64,000 nucleotides of DNA from Serripes groenlandicus (GCA_031761405.1 JASEVX010000037.1:868001-932000); one strand, 5' to 3'. Counted from the stretch's first letter, positions 24,901-35,404 are shown. Numbers and translations are program-made. Notes: a model not told the origin generated them from the sequence alone.

Positions 24901-27900
24901 CTTTACATTTATCCCGGCTTTGTAATTTAAATGGAAGTGTCTGTGATTTATCAAGAATAATTAAATGAGATACCTATATTCTCAAACCATTTGATATATA
25001 ATGATAAAGTTGTCTCAGTATCATATTCGTCAATCATTCGCAAAAATGCTTGGCCGAGTTGGCGATCGAACAATACCTTTGTATTGATAACCCACGTCGT
25101 TACTGATTGAGCGACACCATTGCTCGTCAGTGTGACCATTAAGTAGTGTACGCGTTTCTGGAAAGATGTTATAACTGTTTAGATAAAAGCTAAGTGTGTT
25201 TCCTTTCGTATGCGCCATATATATATGAATACTTTCCCATATACAGATGCTTGGTGGAAAATGGAGACATTGCCCATTCTGAGATATTTTCATATAAAGA
25301 AAATTCAATTATGTTGTCTCGATTATTTCAAAGTCGTTTGCTGCATATTTGTTGTGTATGTGGGAACGGGGCTAAAACAAGGTTGACATACCATGTCAAA
25401 ATGACATAAAGTTTTAAAATATTCAACATTTATACATTTAGTAATATATCTGTTTCATAATTATGTCTTTATGTTTTTAAAGATGTCTTCTGCTGAATTG
25501 TTGTATGTGAGAAAGCGTTAAAGGGACTGTTGCATTTTCAAAGTTTTCGAACAGCAATAACAATTAACTGATTTACATTTCCAGCCGTTCCTATCAGACA
25601 AACTAAGGATTCACGACACTTGTGGCGTCAACAATCTACATGGTATGCCAGGTATTTTGGCGGGAATTATCGGTGCTATAGCTGCCGCCATGGCCTCTAC
25701 TGACACGTGGGGAGAAAGGTAATTAACATGTTTGAAATGCGTGTAATATAACCTAACGTTATAAAAAGTCTGAGTGTTCACAGACGTTTTGATTTTCATT
25801 TCTGTAGAAGGTTTATGATAATAGCCTTTTTTAAATAACACACTAATGTTCTTAAAATAGCACATTAAAGTCTGTTATTTTTAGAAGCGGGTTTTCCCAA
25901 AATATTAAAATGTCTGTGGACTGCCGATATAACACATTACGTTTGCATGAAGTATACTGCCGAACTTTATTGTTCATCCCTTTCGACTGAGTCTTTGTGT
26001 TGGGTTGTGGGAGATTGGTATTGTCGTCAGTAAGTTGTTTGTAAATCGTAAGAGTAGGGTACTAACACAAGTAATTTGTTGATCAACAATCGATCAGGAG
26101 GAATATCATGTCCGGGGTATACAAGGGCGAATGTTGAGGCCCAGGCGAGTACTTACAGACATTGAGGCCCAGGCGAGTACTTACAAACGTTGAGGCCCAG
26201 GCGAGTACTTACAGCCGTACGGTTTTCACAAAGCCTTCACTCACCGCCCATACATCATGTACGTATGTACCGTTATGTTCGCCCACCGCGGATTTGCAGC
26301 AATAGCCTTTTTCACACGTTTGAAGTAAACGTTTTATGAAAACAGTGTGATAATAACAAAATGCTTATAGTTAGCAATTTCTACTTTTACCAAAATATTT
26401 TCAAAGCTATTTAATACTAATATTTATTCAATAGTGGTTTTCCATACTAATTAGCAATTTCTACTTTTACCAGAATATTTTCAACTCTAGAGGTTAATCT
26501 GTTATCAATAGAGGGTTTCCATATTTTTGTCTGATAAATAGTTTATTTCAATGTCGTCTGCTGCAGATTTGGATGTTACTGTTCCGTTCTATTTCAGTAT
26601 GTATGAAATCTTCCCATTAATGATCCCCATGGAGAATTCCACGGAGTTTATCACAGCACAGGCTAACTTCTCGGTTGTAGCCCCGGGGATCGGGCGATCA
26701 AGCGTGATCCAGGGAGGCTTCCAGATGCTGGCCCTGTTGATCACCATGATATTTGCCATTGTTGGAGGGATTGCCACAGGTAATCGTGTTTAATGATACT
26801 AGAATAATAAAATAATAAAATGAAGTCCGATGTAGCCGCGCTCCGAGAAAACCAACTGTTAGGCATGTGTGACCAGTGTAGACCCAGATCAGTCGGCGCA
26901 TCCGTGAAGTCTGGTCTGACTATGCACTGTTCACTTATTAGTTAAATAAGATTTCAGGAAACTTAAGTAAAGTATAATTCGTCTTTCGATCTTTTAACAT
27001 GGATGCACAGGCGGTTAATGGCGGTGTTCATAGAATTTCAAAATGATTTCATTGATGTCAGTATTCTTTTTCTTATGTATATGAAGTCTAAGTCTAAATT
27101 ATTGCAGTCTATTAATAAAGTTAGTGTAGTCAATTATTATATGTATTATATGCAACTATTGAATTTATTGTAGTTATTTAATTAATTATTTGTAGTCTCA
27201 CCATGAATATATTATTGCCAATTGTTAAATTTATTGTAGGCAACTATTAAATGTTATGTAGTCTCTCAATGAATATACTGTAGTCATTAATTGGATGCAT
27301 TTCTTTTGAAGAAAGAATTGATTGAAGTCTCTCAATCAATTTTATGTAATCAATTAAGGATTTTTTTTAAGTCTCTCAATGAATATTATGTAGTCAATTA
27401 AGGAATTGATTGAAGTCTCTCAATGAATATAGTGGAGTCAATTATTGAATACATTCTTTGTAGTCAAGCAGTGAATTTCATGGTAATCTTTTAATGAATA
27501 TTTTGTAGTCAATTAGTGCAGGTACCGCAGTTTGTCTGTGAATATATTGTATTCAATTATTGAAGGTATTGCAGTTTGTCTGTCAATATATTGTAGTCAA
27601 TTATTCAATTTATTGTTGCCAATTAATCAATTTTGCAGTCAATTAATCAATGTAATGTAGTCAATAAATATATTTACTGTATTGTAATCAATAAATATAT
27701 TTACTATAGAAAGATAACGTAGATATAGATAGTTTGATTGATAATAATGTTTTCTTAAATGATAAATTCTTGTGTTTCTATGTCACAGGGTTCCTTCTCC
27801 GAATGCCGTGTTTCGATAACGTGCAAGGTTCGAAACAATTCGATGACGACACGTTCTTTATAGTAGAGGACCAGGGTTATCCATACAGTGAATCACATGA

Positions 27901-29145
27901 GTCAGAGACGAATGATACTGGTAACGAAGCAAAGATGTGAGTGAACTCTATATGAGCCGCTATCCGGGTCTACGTTAATTGTTTGGTTTTTAACGCCGCT
28001 TTCAACAATTATTCAGTTTTATCACGACGTTACCAGTTCTACTGCTCCATCTATTCTGACACCAGCCAGTCAGTCGTAATGATAATCCTTAAATCCTTAG
28101 CACCAAGAAGGACAGCAATTTATACCATCTTTAAGTTCATTTGTCTGACCCGACCGGGGATCGAACCCGCGACCTCCCGAACCTGAAGCGGACGATCTAC
28201 CACTACACCACCGAGGTGGTTGACACATATGGTCTTCGTGACTCTCAGATTATTCATTATTTAAAGTTACATGAGTGTAAAACTAATGGGGTTACATTTA
28301 CTTATATTTATATATATTCTATATTTATTTCGTTGCTCGGACCCCAATTTTGGCATCGAGACTGGTCGCCACAATTATATTGATCGTGAACAAAGACTAT
28401 GCATGAATTGTTTCAATAGTTATTCTAAACTATTGTTGAATGTGAATTTCATGTTTACGTCATTGCCAAAAGTATGATGAAATAAGACATTTATTTATAT
28501 TCATCTGTTATACAAGCGCCTCCAAGATCATATTTCTATTCATCTGTTATACAAGCGCCTCCAAGATCATATTTCTATTCATCTGTTATACAAGCGCCTC
28601 CAAAATCACATTTCATAACATTCGTAAGGATACCATTCTCAGCATAACAATGTTAATTAGATCGAATACTTTGTATCATGGGCCGGTGGTCTAAATACGT
28701 TCAATTAATATTTGTCATTTTCATTGTCATGTGATAAAAGCTGCATACATGACTATATTCACATATATTTACATTTTTTGTAAATTTCAGAATTATTCAT
28801 GATTTTTGTATTGTTGGTGACTTATTGCTATACACATTTACTGTGCTCAGATACAAATCCACTCTCGTGATTGACCAATCAGAATTGTTTGTTTAGAATA
28901 AGATAGTACAGTGAACGGTCTCAGAATTCGATGGTTTTAGATTAAGCGTCTCTAATTGCTTGTTCGTTTTGGGTAAACAATTTTATTTCAGCGTAACATG
29001 AATATAAACCATGCATTAGTTTAATAAAAATACGAGTATATATCTACATTCTGCGGTTCACACATTGTGTTATGGCGAGATTGTATCTTTACCATTCAAT
29101 TATTTTCATTTTTATATTTCCAGGCGAATGATTGAAGATGTATAG
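18758..29145 (+). CDS. Rh-type ammonium/ammonia channel (RHBG/RHCG-like), 5' partial
   Basis: This gene encodes a multi-pass plasma-membrane channel of the Amt/Rh family that conducts NH3/NH4+ (established for the family). Nine coding exons join in frame: 18758-18950, 19689-19839, 20911-21055, 22694-22857, 24734-24871, 25585-25718, 26598-26779, 27789-27936 and 29124-29145. They give 424 codons plus stop after one split codon. All introns are GT..AG. Diagnostic motifs in order are [41 protein letters not shown] (first pore His), [10 protein letters not shown] (Phe-gate region), [20 protein letters not shown] and [13 protein letters not shown] (second pore His). Exon sizes 151, 138 and 134 match, as I recall them, the vertebrate Rh exons 3, 6 and 7. 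The first coding exon was not found and may lie further upstream or outside the window. The gene converges on the glutamine synthetase copies. RHBG versus RHCG cannot be decided, so no symbol is given. Confidence 0.95.
19689..19839 (+). CDS. Rh channel, third coding exon
   Basis: This 151-bp exon lies between TTTTGCAG and GTAAGTACC. It reads [20 protein letters not shown] and continues with [20 protein letters not shown] and [10 protein letters not shown], ending in phase 0. [10 protein letters not shown] is the conserved Rh helix motif. The last 83 bp and the donor site are part of a 103-bp tandem triplication running into the intron. Confidence 0.95.
19757..20070 (+). repeat. 103-bp tandem triplication of exon-3 tail and splice donor
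   Basis: Units start at 19757, 19860 and 19963. Each holds the end of Rh exon 3, its GGT|GTAAGTA donor and the first 20 intron bases. Copies 2 and 3 lie in the intron and also keep a TCCCAG acceptor-like site. Copy 3 has a 6-bp loss near its acceptor. Used in full, copy 2 would hit an in-frame stop (TGA). Confidence 0.95.
20658..20884. mobile_element. F1 MITE in Rh intron, just upstream of exon 4
   Basis: Full-length F1: TTAA flanks, CCCTTTCCCTCATA start, GAGGGAAAGGG end, CTGCAGCAAACGAC and CGTCTGCTGCAG inside, hairpin GAGAAATTGCTC/GAGCAATTTATTC in the centre. Confidence 0.85.
20911..21055 (+). CDS. Rh channel, fourth coding exon with first pore histidine
   Basis: The exon reads [20 protein letters not shown] and continues to [11 protein letters not shown]. 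The His in MYIHAFG corresponds to the first of the twin pore histidines of Amt/Rh proteins. It ends with one base of a Gly codon. F1 MITE sequence lies about 26 bp upstream of the acceptor and about 10 bp downstream of the donor. Confidence 0.94.
21066..21146. mobile_element. F1 MITE left half, just downstream of exon 4
   Basis: Starts AATCCATTTCCCACATATAG, contains GACGC and CATTGTAACAAAAGGAGAAA, then breaks off into a T-rich stretch. Confidence 0.75.
21653..21865. mobile_element. F1 MITE in Rh intron 4
   Basis: Carries TCTGCAGCAGCCCAC, the central AAATTGCTCATTGAGAGCAA hairpin, GTCGTCTGCTACAG and the end TTGGAAAGGGTTAA. Confidence 0.8.
22460..22678. mobile_element. F1 MITE ending about 15 bp before Rh exon 5
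   Basis: AACACTTTCCTACATGCGTG start, ACATTGTGACAAAAGAAGAA, then CGTCATCTGCAGATATGTTG and GGGAAAGAT next to the exon-5 polypyrimidine tract. Confidence 0.75.
22694..22857 (+). CDS. Rh channel, fifth coding exon with Phe-gate segment
   Basis: The exon lies between TTTTTTACAG and GTATGT. It reads [12 protein letters not shown], then a loop with [18 protein letters not shown] and HKHGKFNM, ending in phase 0. FLWIFWPSF contains the Phe proposed to gate the Rh pore. F1 MITE ends sit about 15 bp outside each splice site. Confidence 0.95.
22873..22975. mobile_element. Partial F1 MITE starting 15 bp after Rh exon 5
   Basis: TTAACGCCTCTTTCCAACAT start and CATCTGCAGCAGGTTGCTTT; only the left arm is recognisable. 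Confidence 0.65.
23078..23258. mobile_element. F1 MITE in Rh intron 5
   Basis: ACCATTTCACCCATAAAACA, TCTGCAGCAGATGACT, GAAAACATTGTGGCAAA and TCGTCTGTATGTGGAAAA mark a diverged copy. Confidence 0.65.
23837..24063. mobile_element. F1 MITE in Rh intron 5, full length
   Basis: TTAA-flanked CCCTTTCCCTCATA..GAGGGAAAGGG, with TCTGCAGCAGACGAC, central AAATTGCTCGTTCTGAGCAA hairpin and GTCGTCTGCTGCAG. Very similar to the copy at 20658-20884. Confidence 0.88.
24734..24871 (+). CDS. Rh channel, sixth coding exon
   Basis: This 138-bp, phase 0-0 exon lies between TTTCCACAG and GTAAGTGA. It reads [20 protein letters not shown], then [20 protein letters not shown] and [20 protein letters not shown] is strongly conserved in Rh glycoproteins. 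Confidence 0.95.
25231..25375. mobile_element. Diverged F1 MITE in Rh intron 6
   Basis: ACTTTCCCATATACAGATGC start, CAAAGTCGTTTGCTGCATAT and GTATGTGGGAACGGG end; internally shortened. Confidence 0.6.
25585..25718 (+). CDS. Rh channel, seventh coding exon with second pore histidine
   Basis: This 134-bp exon lies between TTTCCAG and GTAATT. It reads [20 protein letters not shown] and then [17 protein letters not shown]. The His in NLHGMPG matches the second twin pore histidine. It ends with two bases of a split codon. Confidence 0.95.
26276..26567. mobile_element. F1-related repeat with internal duplication before Rh exon 8
   Basis: A block AATTAGCAATTTCTACTTTT is repeated within it (near 26376 and 26452). 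It ends with GTCGTCTGCTGCAGATTTGG about 30 bp upstream of the exon-8 acceptor. Confidence 0.6.
26598..26779 (+). CDS. Rh channel, eighth coding exon (extracellular loop and last helix)
   Basis: The exon lies between TATTTCAG and GTAATCG. It reads [20 protein letters not shown], then [20 protein letters not shown] and [20 protein letters not shown]. The 182 bp appear to combine what I recall as two separate vertebrate exons, with a longer loop holding NST and NFS N-glycosylation sequons. It ends with one base of a Gly codon. Confidence 0.92.
27050..27700 (+). repeat. Degenerate AT-rich repeat in Rh intron 8
   Basis: Irregular reiteration of TGTAGTCAATTA and GTCTCTCAATGAATAT motifs fills most of the intron. 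No coding sign. Confidence 0.7.
27789..27936 (+). CDS. Rh channel, ninth coding exon (cytosolic tail)
   Basis: It follows GTCACAG and reads [11 protein letters not shown], then an acidic tail [20 protein letters not shown] and [12 protein letters not shown]. Rh proteins have an equivalent helix end followed by F-D/E-D-x-x-Y/F. The donor GTGAGT begins at 27937 and leaves two bases of a Met codon. Confidence 0.9.
27978..28222 (-). mobile_element. tRNA-derived SINE in Rh intron 9
   Basis: Read on the minus strand it begins with a tRNA-like head (GGTGGTGTAGTGGTAGATCG, GGGTTCGATCCCC), followed by a body ending in the AACGCCGCTTTC-type tail. Box A and B-like internal promoters are visible. Confidence 0.75.
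28499..28618 (+). repeat. 39-bp unit repeated three times, Rh intron 9
   Basis: The unit begins ATTCATCTGTTATACAAGCG; the third copy has a few changes. Confidence 0.9.
29124..29145 (+). CDS. Rh channel, terminal micro-exon with stop
   Basis: After the acceptor TATATTTCCAG the 22 bp complete the split Met codon and give RMIEDV followed by TAG. The join is exactly in phase with the previous exon and makes a short hydrophilic C-terminus of the expected size. The ending E-D-V resembles a class III PDZ ligand, but this is only a pattern. Reading through the previous donor instead would give an immediate TGA stop after KM, so a retained-intron end is possible. Confidence 0.7.
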
Positions 29146-29168
29146 ACTGGCTAGAATCAGAACCCCAC

Positions 29169-29203
29169 GCCCCCCCCCCCCCCCCCCCCCCCCCTCCCCC
29201 CGA
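29169..29203 (+). repeat. Poly-C tract just after the Rh stop
   Basis: Over 30 cytosines with single T interruptions, about 25 bp after the stop codon, in the putative 3' UTR. Confidence 0.95.
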
Positions 29204-29340
29204 CAAACGCCAACAACATAAACTTGCTTGAGCCAATCGTTAGAGACTATCACAATGACATAGATAAACATTTACAGAATTCATACAATGGTGCTATTTG
29301 AATATGCCATCATGTCATCCTTCTCAACAGAGTCCATCTT

Positions 29341-29580
29341 CCATGCAAGCGGTGCTCCAGGAAAGCCAACCTCAACGTAATTATTACATGTGTGAAAAAA
29401 ACACCTGCTGGCGTATCATTGCTAAGGATCCAATGAGTACTGCTTTATAGAAGTTTCTTAAACACTTATATATCTTTTTTGGGAAATAGAACAGAGCCAG
29501 ATCAGACTGTGGATGCGATGGATGATCTGATTCTGCACTGGTCGCAAACGACTTACGGTTGGTTTTCGCAGAGCCCATTT
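29341..29580. mobile_element. Possible F2-related fold-back element
   Basis: GCGGTGCTCCAGGAAAGCCA at the left and GGTTGGTTTTCGCAGAGCCC at the right with CCAGATCAGACTGTGGATGC between. A relative lies at 30238-30362. Confidence 0.55.
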
Positions 29581-29795
29581 TCCATTTATCAAATCATCAT
29601 GATGATGAGTATGCAAATTGCCATATCTATCATTAAAACAGCATGGAATCACAATGGTATACGATTTAATTCGATAAACAACTTTTAACTTTTTCCAGCA
29701 CATAACACTTATTATTCAGCAGATGACTTAAAAAAGGTATTGGGAAAAAATGTGGTGACTCTTCAGTAATGAAAGTATAGGTGTTACTTACTTAA

Positions 29796-30000
29796 CGTAT
29801 TTCATGTAGTACTTGGCATTAATACCGTTTTCAACACTATTTCTGTTACCTTACGGCGGATGTTTAAGTATTCATAATCAATGTATATAGTAGGAAACAA
29901 GCCTTGCCCAATGACATTCAACCACCATGGCCGTCACAACTGGGGACCGAACCCAGTTCCAAATCTAGCCACGTTAATTACTGGGCCAAATAATTCAGAA
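29796..30000 (-). mobile_element. Degraded tRNA-type SINE
   Basis: ATACCGTTTTCAACACTATT and ACCTTACGGCGG tail, with a GGGGACCGAACCCAG B-box-like sequence on the minus strand. Confidence 0.55.
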
Positions 30001-30484
30001 ATGCTAGTAATGGCTGCCGTCTTTGGCGCCTAGGTTTGTGGGTTAAGCATTGCGTTTGACTGGCTGGTGTCAGTAAAATGGACCATTGATACTGGTAACT
30101 TACCCAGAAAACGCAGTAATATAATTTAACATTGTTGAAAGCGGCCTTAAACATCAAACCATGATAGTCACTGGGTCACTACAGATTCCTGAAACCTTTT
30201 CACATCACTCCCGTATAATAGCGTTATACACTGGCAGATGGTTCTTGAACGGTTCTTTGACTTATTTAGTGAACAGTGCAGATCCAGATCAGACTGTGTA
30301 GATACGCCGATGATCTGGATCTGCACTAGTCGCTAAAGCCCTGAGGATGGTTTTCATGAAGCACCGCTCTATTACTAGAAAGAGTTAACAACAATGCGAG
30401 AAAAGGAGAAATTGTCAATTATTCAAAAAGTGTTTCGTAGATTATTTGTTTCAGGAATTACATACCCCATTGCTTGATTCAAAT

Positions 30485-30519
<35 letters not shown>

Positions 30520-31100
30520 ACTATATTACCATATTTTATACAAATCTATATATTTCATATGTTTATTTTATGGGAGATTTGTGTTTGTATCGATATTGAC
30601 ATAAAGTTTTGATTAAATCTTAAATTTTATCTATTTGATAAAATCTATGGAATTAAAGAAGTATTATATTTCATCTTGAAATTAAAAATAAATCAACGAA
30701 AGATGCATCAATCATTTCATCCGTCGAATAAGACATTATTGTTTCATATTTAATAAAATATATTAGAAAAAAATAATTTTATAAAATTTATATTTATATA
30801 TCAACGTTTCTGTGTTCGAGAAATTGCGAGTTTACCGTTTAAACAAAAACGTCCTCTGTTTTCAGAATGAACTCTTTGCTCTAATAATTAAGACTTCTGT
30901 TTGTTTAATTTCGAGCAGATACTAGAGTATAATTTCTGAGCACCGAGAACACTTTTATAGTGTTGGAGTCTGGTCGGTGTACATAGTAATTCCATTTTTG
31001 TTCTTTTATAACTATATAAACATATTGTAATGATTTATGAATTTATCTGTATGTATTTTATAAGTAAAACAAGTAATACCATCATGCTTTTGACGTTTAG
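30001..31100. other. Gene-free AT-rich stretch
   Basis: Contains an F2-related fold-back at 30238-30362 and a (TA)n run at 30489-30516. AATAAA hexamers near 30687 and 30749 could be poly(A) signals of the Rh gene, but nothing confirms this. Confidence 0.5.
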
Positions 31101-31115
31101 TTTGTTTTCTTGCAC

Positions 31116-31360
31116 GGTGTTTTACGCCGCTTTCAGTTATTTCACGACGATTACTGGGTAAGTTACAAGTTCTACTGGTCCATTTATCCTAAATTTAGTG
31201 AGTCAGTTTTAATGCTAACCACTCAATTATGAGCGCCAAGGAGGGAAAGCCATTACTTACATTTCTAGAGTATTTCGTATGACCTGGTTGGGGATCGTAT
31301 CCACCTCACGCACCCGAAGACAGACACTCCACCAATACAACACCGGGACGGTTGTCATGT
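31116..31360 (-). mobile_element. tRNA-derived SINE relic
   Basis: TTTTACGCCGCTTTCAGTTA tail motif, minus-strand head near 31290-31350 with GGATACGATCCCCAACC. Confidence 0.65.
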
Positions 31361-31403
31361 GATGTTTGTATGATATTTACATACTTTTGAGTCGCCTGGC
31401 GAG

Positions 31404-31690
31404 TGAGTGAATGGGGTTTAACGGCGTTTCAAACAATTTTTCAGTCATATCACGGCGACCAGTTCACCTACTCATGTGTGTCCTGGCTTTCTCACACCGG
31501 TACATCACACAACATACTTTCCAGGCAACTGGCTACTTTTCCACATAGACTGTTAAACAGCCCATTGGTGGAAGACGACTGCCGCTTGTCACAGTGACTT
31601 TAGTTACACGTCGAAAATAATCTTGGCCGAGCTTGGGTTTGAACACACAACCCCTTGATTGACAGCCCGCGTCGGTATCGACTGAGCGTT
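31404..31690 (-). mobile_element. tRNA-derived SINE
   Basis: GGGTTTAACGGCGTTTCAAA, TCATATCACGGCGACCAGTT and CACATAGACTGTTAAACAGC body, tRNA-like head at 31640-31690. Same family as 36217-36511. Confidence 0.82.
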
Positions 31691-31796
31691 TGGCGATAAG
31701 GGGTCTTATTGACCCTCTATGACGTCATCTCATAAAGGTGAATTGAGGTTAAACTAGATTGGCTACACTTCAAGCCTATTTGAAAGAAGATGCGTT

Positions 31797-32076
31797 TAGC
31801 TATCGACCCAGATCAACCTACGTAGTCCGAGTAGACTACGACTTTGAAAACATTTAGGTTAAAATGTAGAAACACTCTACACGTGAAAGAAGAATCCGCG
31901 CCGACACGTTCCGTATCAGGGGGATTGAGGTATAGGGTAATGATTCCTGAAACAGAAAATCCACAGGAGGCAAAAAGTGTCTGTCCTGGTAAGCCTGCGC
32001 GGCATGCTTAGGCTGACCTGGGTCGATACTTAACGCAGAGTCCACAATGTTCGTTTTCTCGTGGAACGGCTCATAT
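31797..32076. mobile_element. F2 MITE with internal insertion
   Basis: CGCCGACACGTTCCGTATCA, ATTCCTGAAACAGAAAATCC, TTTTCTCGTGGAACGGCTCA. About 50 bp containing ACTTTGAAAACATTTAGG interrupt the left arm. Confidence 0.8.
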
Positions 32077-32191
32077 GTAGATAGAAAGTGAAAACTCTGA
32101 CGAATCTGTGCGGATAGACAGTCTCGTCTTATTCTTTACTTCATCCTGATACATTTCCTTTACCAGGAAATATTAAATCGCCTGGTCATCT

Positions 32192-33920
32192 GATCATTCA
32201 CGAAGGTACCGTGTGTATCGATGTATCTGCACAGTTGGTCGATCATTTACACAGGTACCGTGAGTATCGATGTTCCTGCACAGTGAACCGATCATTCACG
32301 AAGGTACCGTGTGTATCGATGTTCCTGCACAGTGAACCGATCATTCACGAAGGTACCGTGTGTATCGATGTTCCTGCACAGTGAACCGATCATTCACGAA
32401 GGTACCGTGTGTATCGATTTTCCTGCACAGTTGATCGATCATTCACGAAAGTACCGTGTGTATCGATGTTCCTGCACAGTTGACTGATCATTCACGAAGG
32501 TACCGTGTGTATCAATGTTCCTGCACAGTTGACTGATCATTCACGAAGGTACCGTGTGTATCAATGTTTCTGCACAGTTGATCGATCATTCACGAATGTA
32601 CCGTGTGTATCGATGTTCCTGCACAGTTGATCGATCATTCACGAATGTACCGTGTGTATCGATGTTCCTGCACAGTGAACCGATCATTCACGAAGGTACC
32701 GTGTGTATCGATGTTCCTGCACAGTTGATCGATCATTCACAAAGGTACCGTGTGTATCGATGTTCCTGCACAGTTGATCGATCATTCACGAAGGTACCGT
32801 GTGTATCGATGTTCCTGCACAGTGAACCGATCATTCACGAATGTACCGTGTGTATCGATGTTCCTGCGCAGCGAACCGATGATTCACGAAGGTACAGTGT
32901 GTATCAATGTTCCTGCGAAGTAGGCCGATCATTCACGAAGGTACAGTGTGTATCAATGTTCCTGCGAAGTAGGCCGATCTCAAGAAGGTACTGTGTGTAT
33001 CGATGTTCCTGCGCAGTTGACCGATCATGCACGAAGGTACAGTGTGTATCAATGTTCCTGCGAAGTAGACCGATCATTCACGAAGGTACAGTGTGTATCA
33101 ATGTTCCTGCGAAGTAGACCGATCATTCACGAAGGTACCGTGTGTATCGATGTTCCTGCACAGTGGACCAATCATTCACGAATGTACCGTGTGTATCGAT
33201 GTTCCTGCGCAGCGAACCGATGATTCACGAAGGTACAGTGTGTATCAATGTTCCTGCGAAGTAGGCCGATCATTCACGAAGGTACAGTGTGTATCAATGT
33301 TCCTGCGAAGTAGACCGATCATTCACGAAGGTACAGTGTGTATCAATGTTCCTGCGAAGTAGACCGATCATTCACGAAGGTACCGTGTGTATCGATGTTC
33401 CTGCACAGTGGACCGATCATTCACGAATGTACCGTGTGTATCGATGTTACTGCGTAATTGACCGATCATTCACGCAGGTACCGAATGTACCAATGTTCCT
33501 GCGCAGCGAACCGATGATTCACGAAGGTACAGTGTGTATCAATGTTCCTGCGAAGTAGGCCGATCATTCACGAAGGTACAGTGTGTATCAATGTTCCTGC
33601 GAAGTAGGCCGATAATTCACGAAGGTACAGTGTGTATCGATGTTCCTGCGCAGTTGACCGATCATTCACGAAGGTACAGTGTGTATCAATGTTCCTGCGA
33701 AGTAGACCGATCATTCACGAAGGTACAGTGTGTATCGATGTTCCTGCGCAGTTGACCAATCATTCACGAAGGAACCGTGTGTATCGATGTTTTTGCGCAG
33801 CGAACCTTTCATTCACGAATGTACCGTGTGTATCAATGTTCCTGCGAAGTAGACCGATCATTCACGAAGGTACGGTGTGTATCGATGTTCTTGCACAGTT
33901 GACCAATCATTCACGAATGT
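32192..33920 (+). repeat. 49-bp minisatellite block 1, about 35 units
   Basis: Unit: GATCATTCACGAAGGTACCG / TGTGTATCGATGTTCCTGCA / CAGTTGACC, with regular variants (GTAC A GTG, GCGAAGTAGGC). The 49-bp period cycles frames and yields spurious ORFs of up to 187 codons. Confidence 0.97.
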
Positions 33921-34170
33921 CCTCGGCTATTTGCGGAAATAGACGTTAGATCGCGAGTTTAGCCTTAGCGATACAGTGACGTGTCCTAAAGACAGAACGA
34001 TTGAATCAATGCCTTTTCAACAATACTACGCAAAACTAATTTATCTTTAAAACGTTTTGGAAGTAAGAGACGACAGATCCCGGATTCAATCCCAGACACC
34101 TTGGTCCAGCATCCATGTCGAAATGGACTGATCACACACCGGATCACCCACCGGATGACACACCGGAATC
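33921..34170 (+). repeat. Spacer between 49-bp blocks, copy 1
   Basis: CTCGGCTATTTGCGGAAATA through GGTCCAGCATCCATGTCGAA is repeated at 34873-35120, so the minisatellite lies inside a larger direct duplication. Confidence 0.92.
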
Positions 34171-34739
34171 TGTGTATCGATGTTCCTGCACAGTTGACTG
34201 ATCATTCACGAAGGAACCGTGTGTATCGATGTTCCTGCGCAGTTGACCGATCATTCACGAAGGTACGGTGTGTATCGATGTTCTTGCACAGTTGACCAAT
34301 CATTCACGAATGTACCGTGTGTATCGATGTTCCTGCACAGTGGACCAATCATTCACGAAGGTACCGTGTGTATCGATGTTCCTGCGCAGTTGACCAATCA
34401 TTCACGCAGGTACCGTGTGTCGACGTTCCAGCACAGTGGACCGATCATTCACGAATGTACCGTGTGTATCGATGTTCCTGCACAGTTGACCAATCATTCA
34501 CGAATGTACCGTGTGTATCGATGTCCCTGCACAGTTGATCGATCATTCACGAAGGTACCGTGTGTATTGATATTCCTGCACAGTTGACTAATCATTCACG
34601 AAGGTACCGTATGTATCGATGTTCCTGCACAGTTGACTGATCATTCACGAAGGTACCGTATGTATCGATGTTCCTGCGAAGTAGACCGATCATCCACGAA
34701 GGTACCAAGTGTATCGGTGTTCCTGCGCAGTTGACCGAT
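34171..34739 (+). repeat. 49-bp minisatellite block 2, about 12 units
   Basis: Same unit as block 1, bounded by the two spacer copies. Confidence 0.96.
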
Positions 34740-34872
34740 TGATGTATGCGCTTGTATGCGAACAATTCATTTTCAAAATAACCTCGTAGAAGGTTTGTTT
34801 TGAAGAGAAAGTAACTTTACTTGTTTGTAGATTACACGGGTTAACCTCCTTACCACCCCTGTTATAGACCAC

Positions 34873-35248
34873 TCGGCTATTTGCGGAAATACACGTTAGA
34901 TCGCGAGTTTAGCCTTAGCGATACAGTGACGTGTCCTAAAGACAGAACGATTGAATCAATGCCTTTTCAACAATACTACGCAAAACTAATTTATCTTTAA
35001 AACGTTTTGTAAGTAAGAGACGACAGATCCCGGATCAGATCCCGGATTCAATCCCAGACACATTGGTCCAGCATCCATGTCGAAATGGACTAATCACACA
35101 CCGGATCACACACCGGAATCTGTCTGATCATGACAGTAGTGCAGTATTAGAGCTCGAACGATCGAAATGGACTGATCACACACCGGATCACACACCGGAT
35201 CACACACCGGATCACACACCGGATCACACACCGGATCACACACCGCAA
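34873..35248 (+). repeat. Spacer copy 2 plus 12-bp GGATCACACACC array
   Basis: Second copy of the 33921-34170 sequence, then GGATCACACACC repeated about six times at 35173-35248. Confidence 0.92.
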
Positions 35249-35404
35249 TCTGTCTTATCATAAAACCGCATATGGCGGCGTTGGTGCAGTAGTAGAGGTG
35301 CCTTGGTGCCAGATGCCGTGGGTTCAATCCGTGGCCGGGTCATACCAAATAATCTCAGTATCGTCTTGGCATACTGACTCTAATGAGCAATACCTCTTTT
35401 TGCA

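Noticed and set aside
32554..34587. Long Cys-rich ORFs (up to 187 codons) resembling a secreted repeat protein
   Set aside because: The period is exactly 49 residues, as expected from a 49-bp unit read in all frames. No signal peptide or flanking exon is seen.
32192..34739. CRISPR-like regular array
   Set aside because: The repeats are directly contiguous, with no unique spacers, in animal nuclear DNA.
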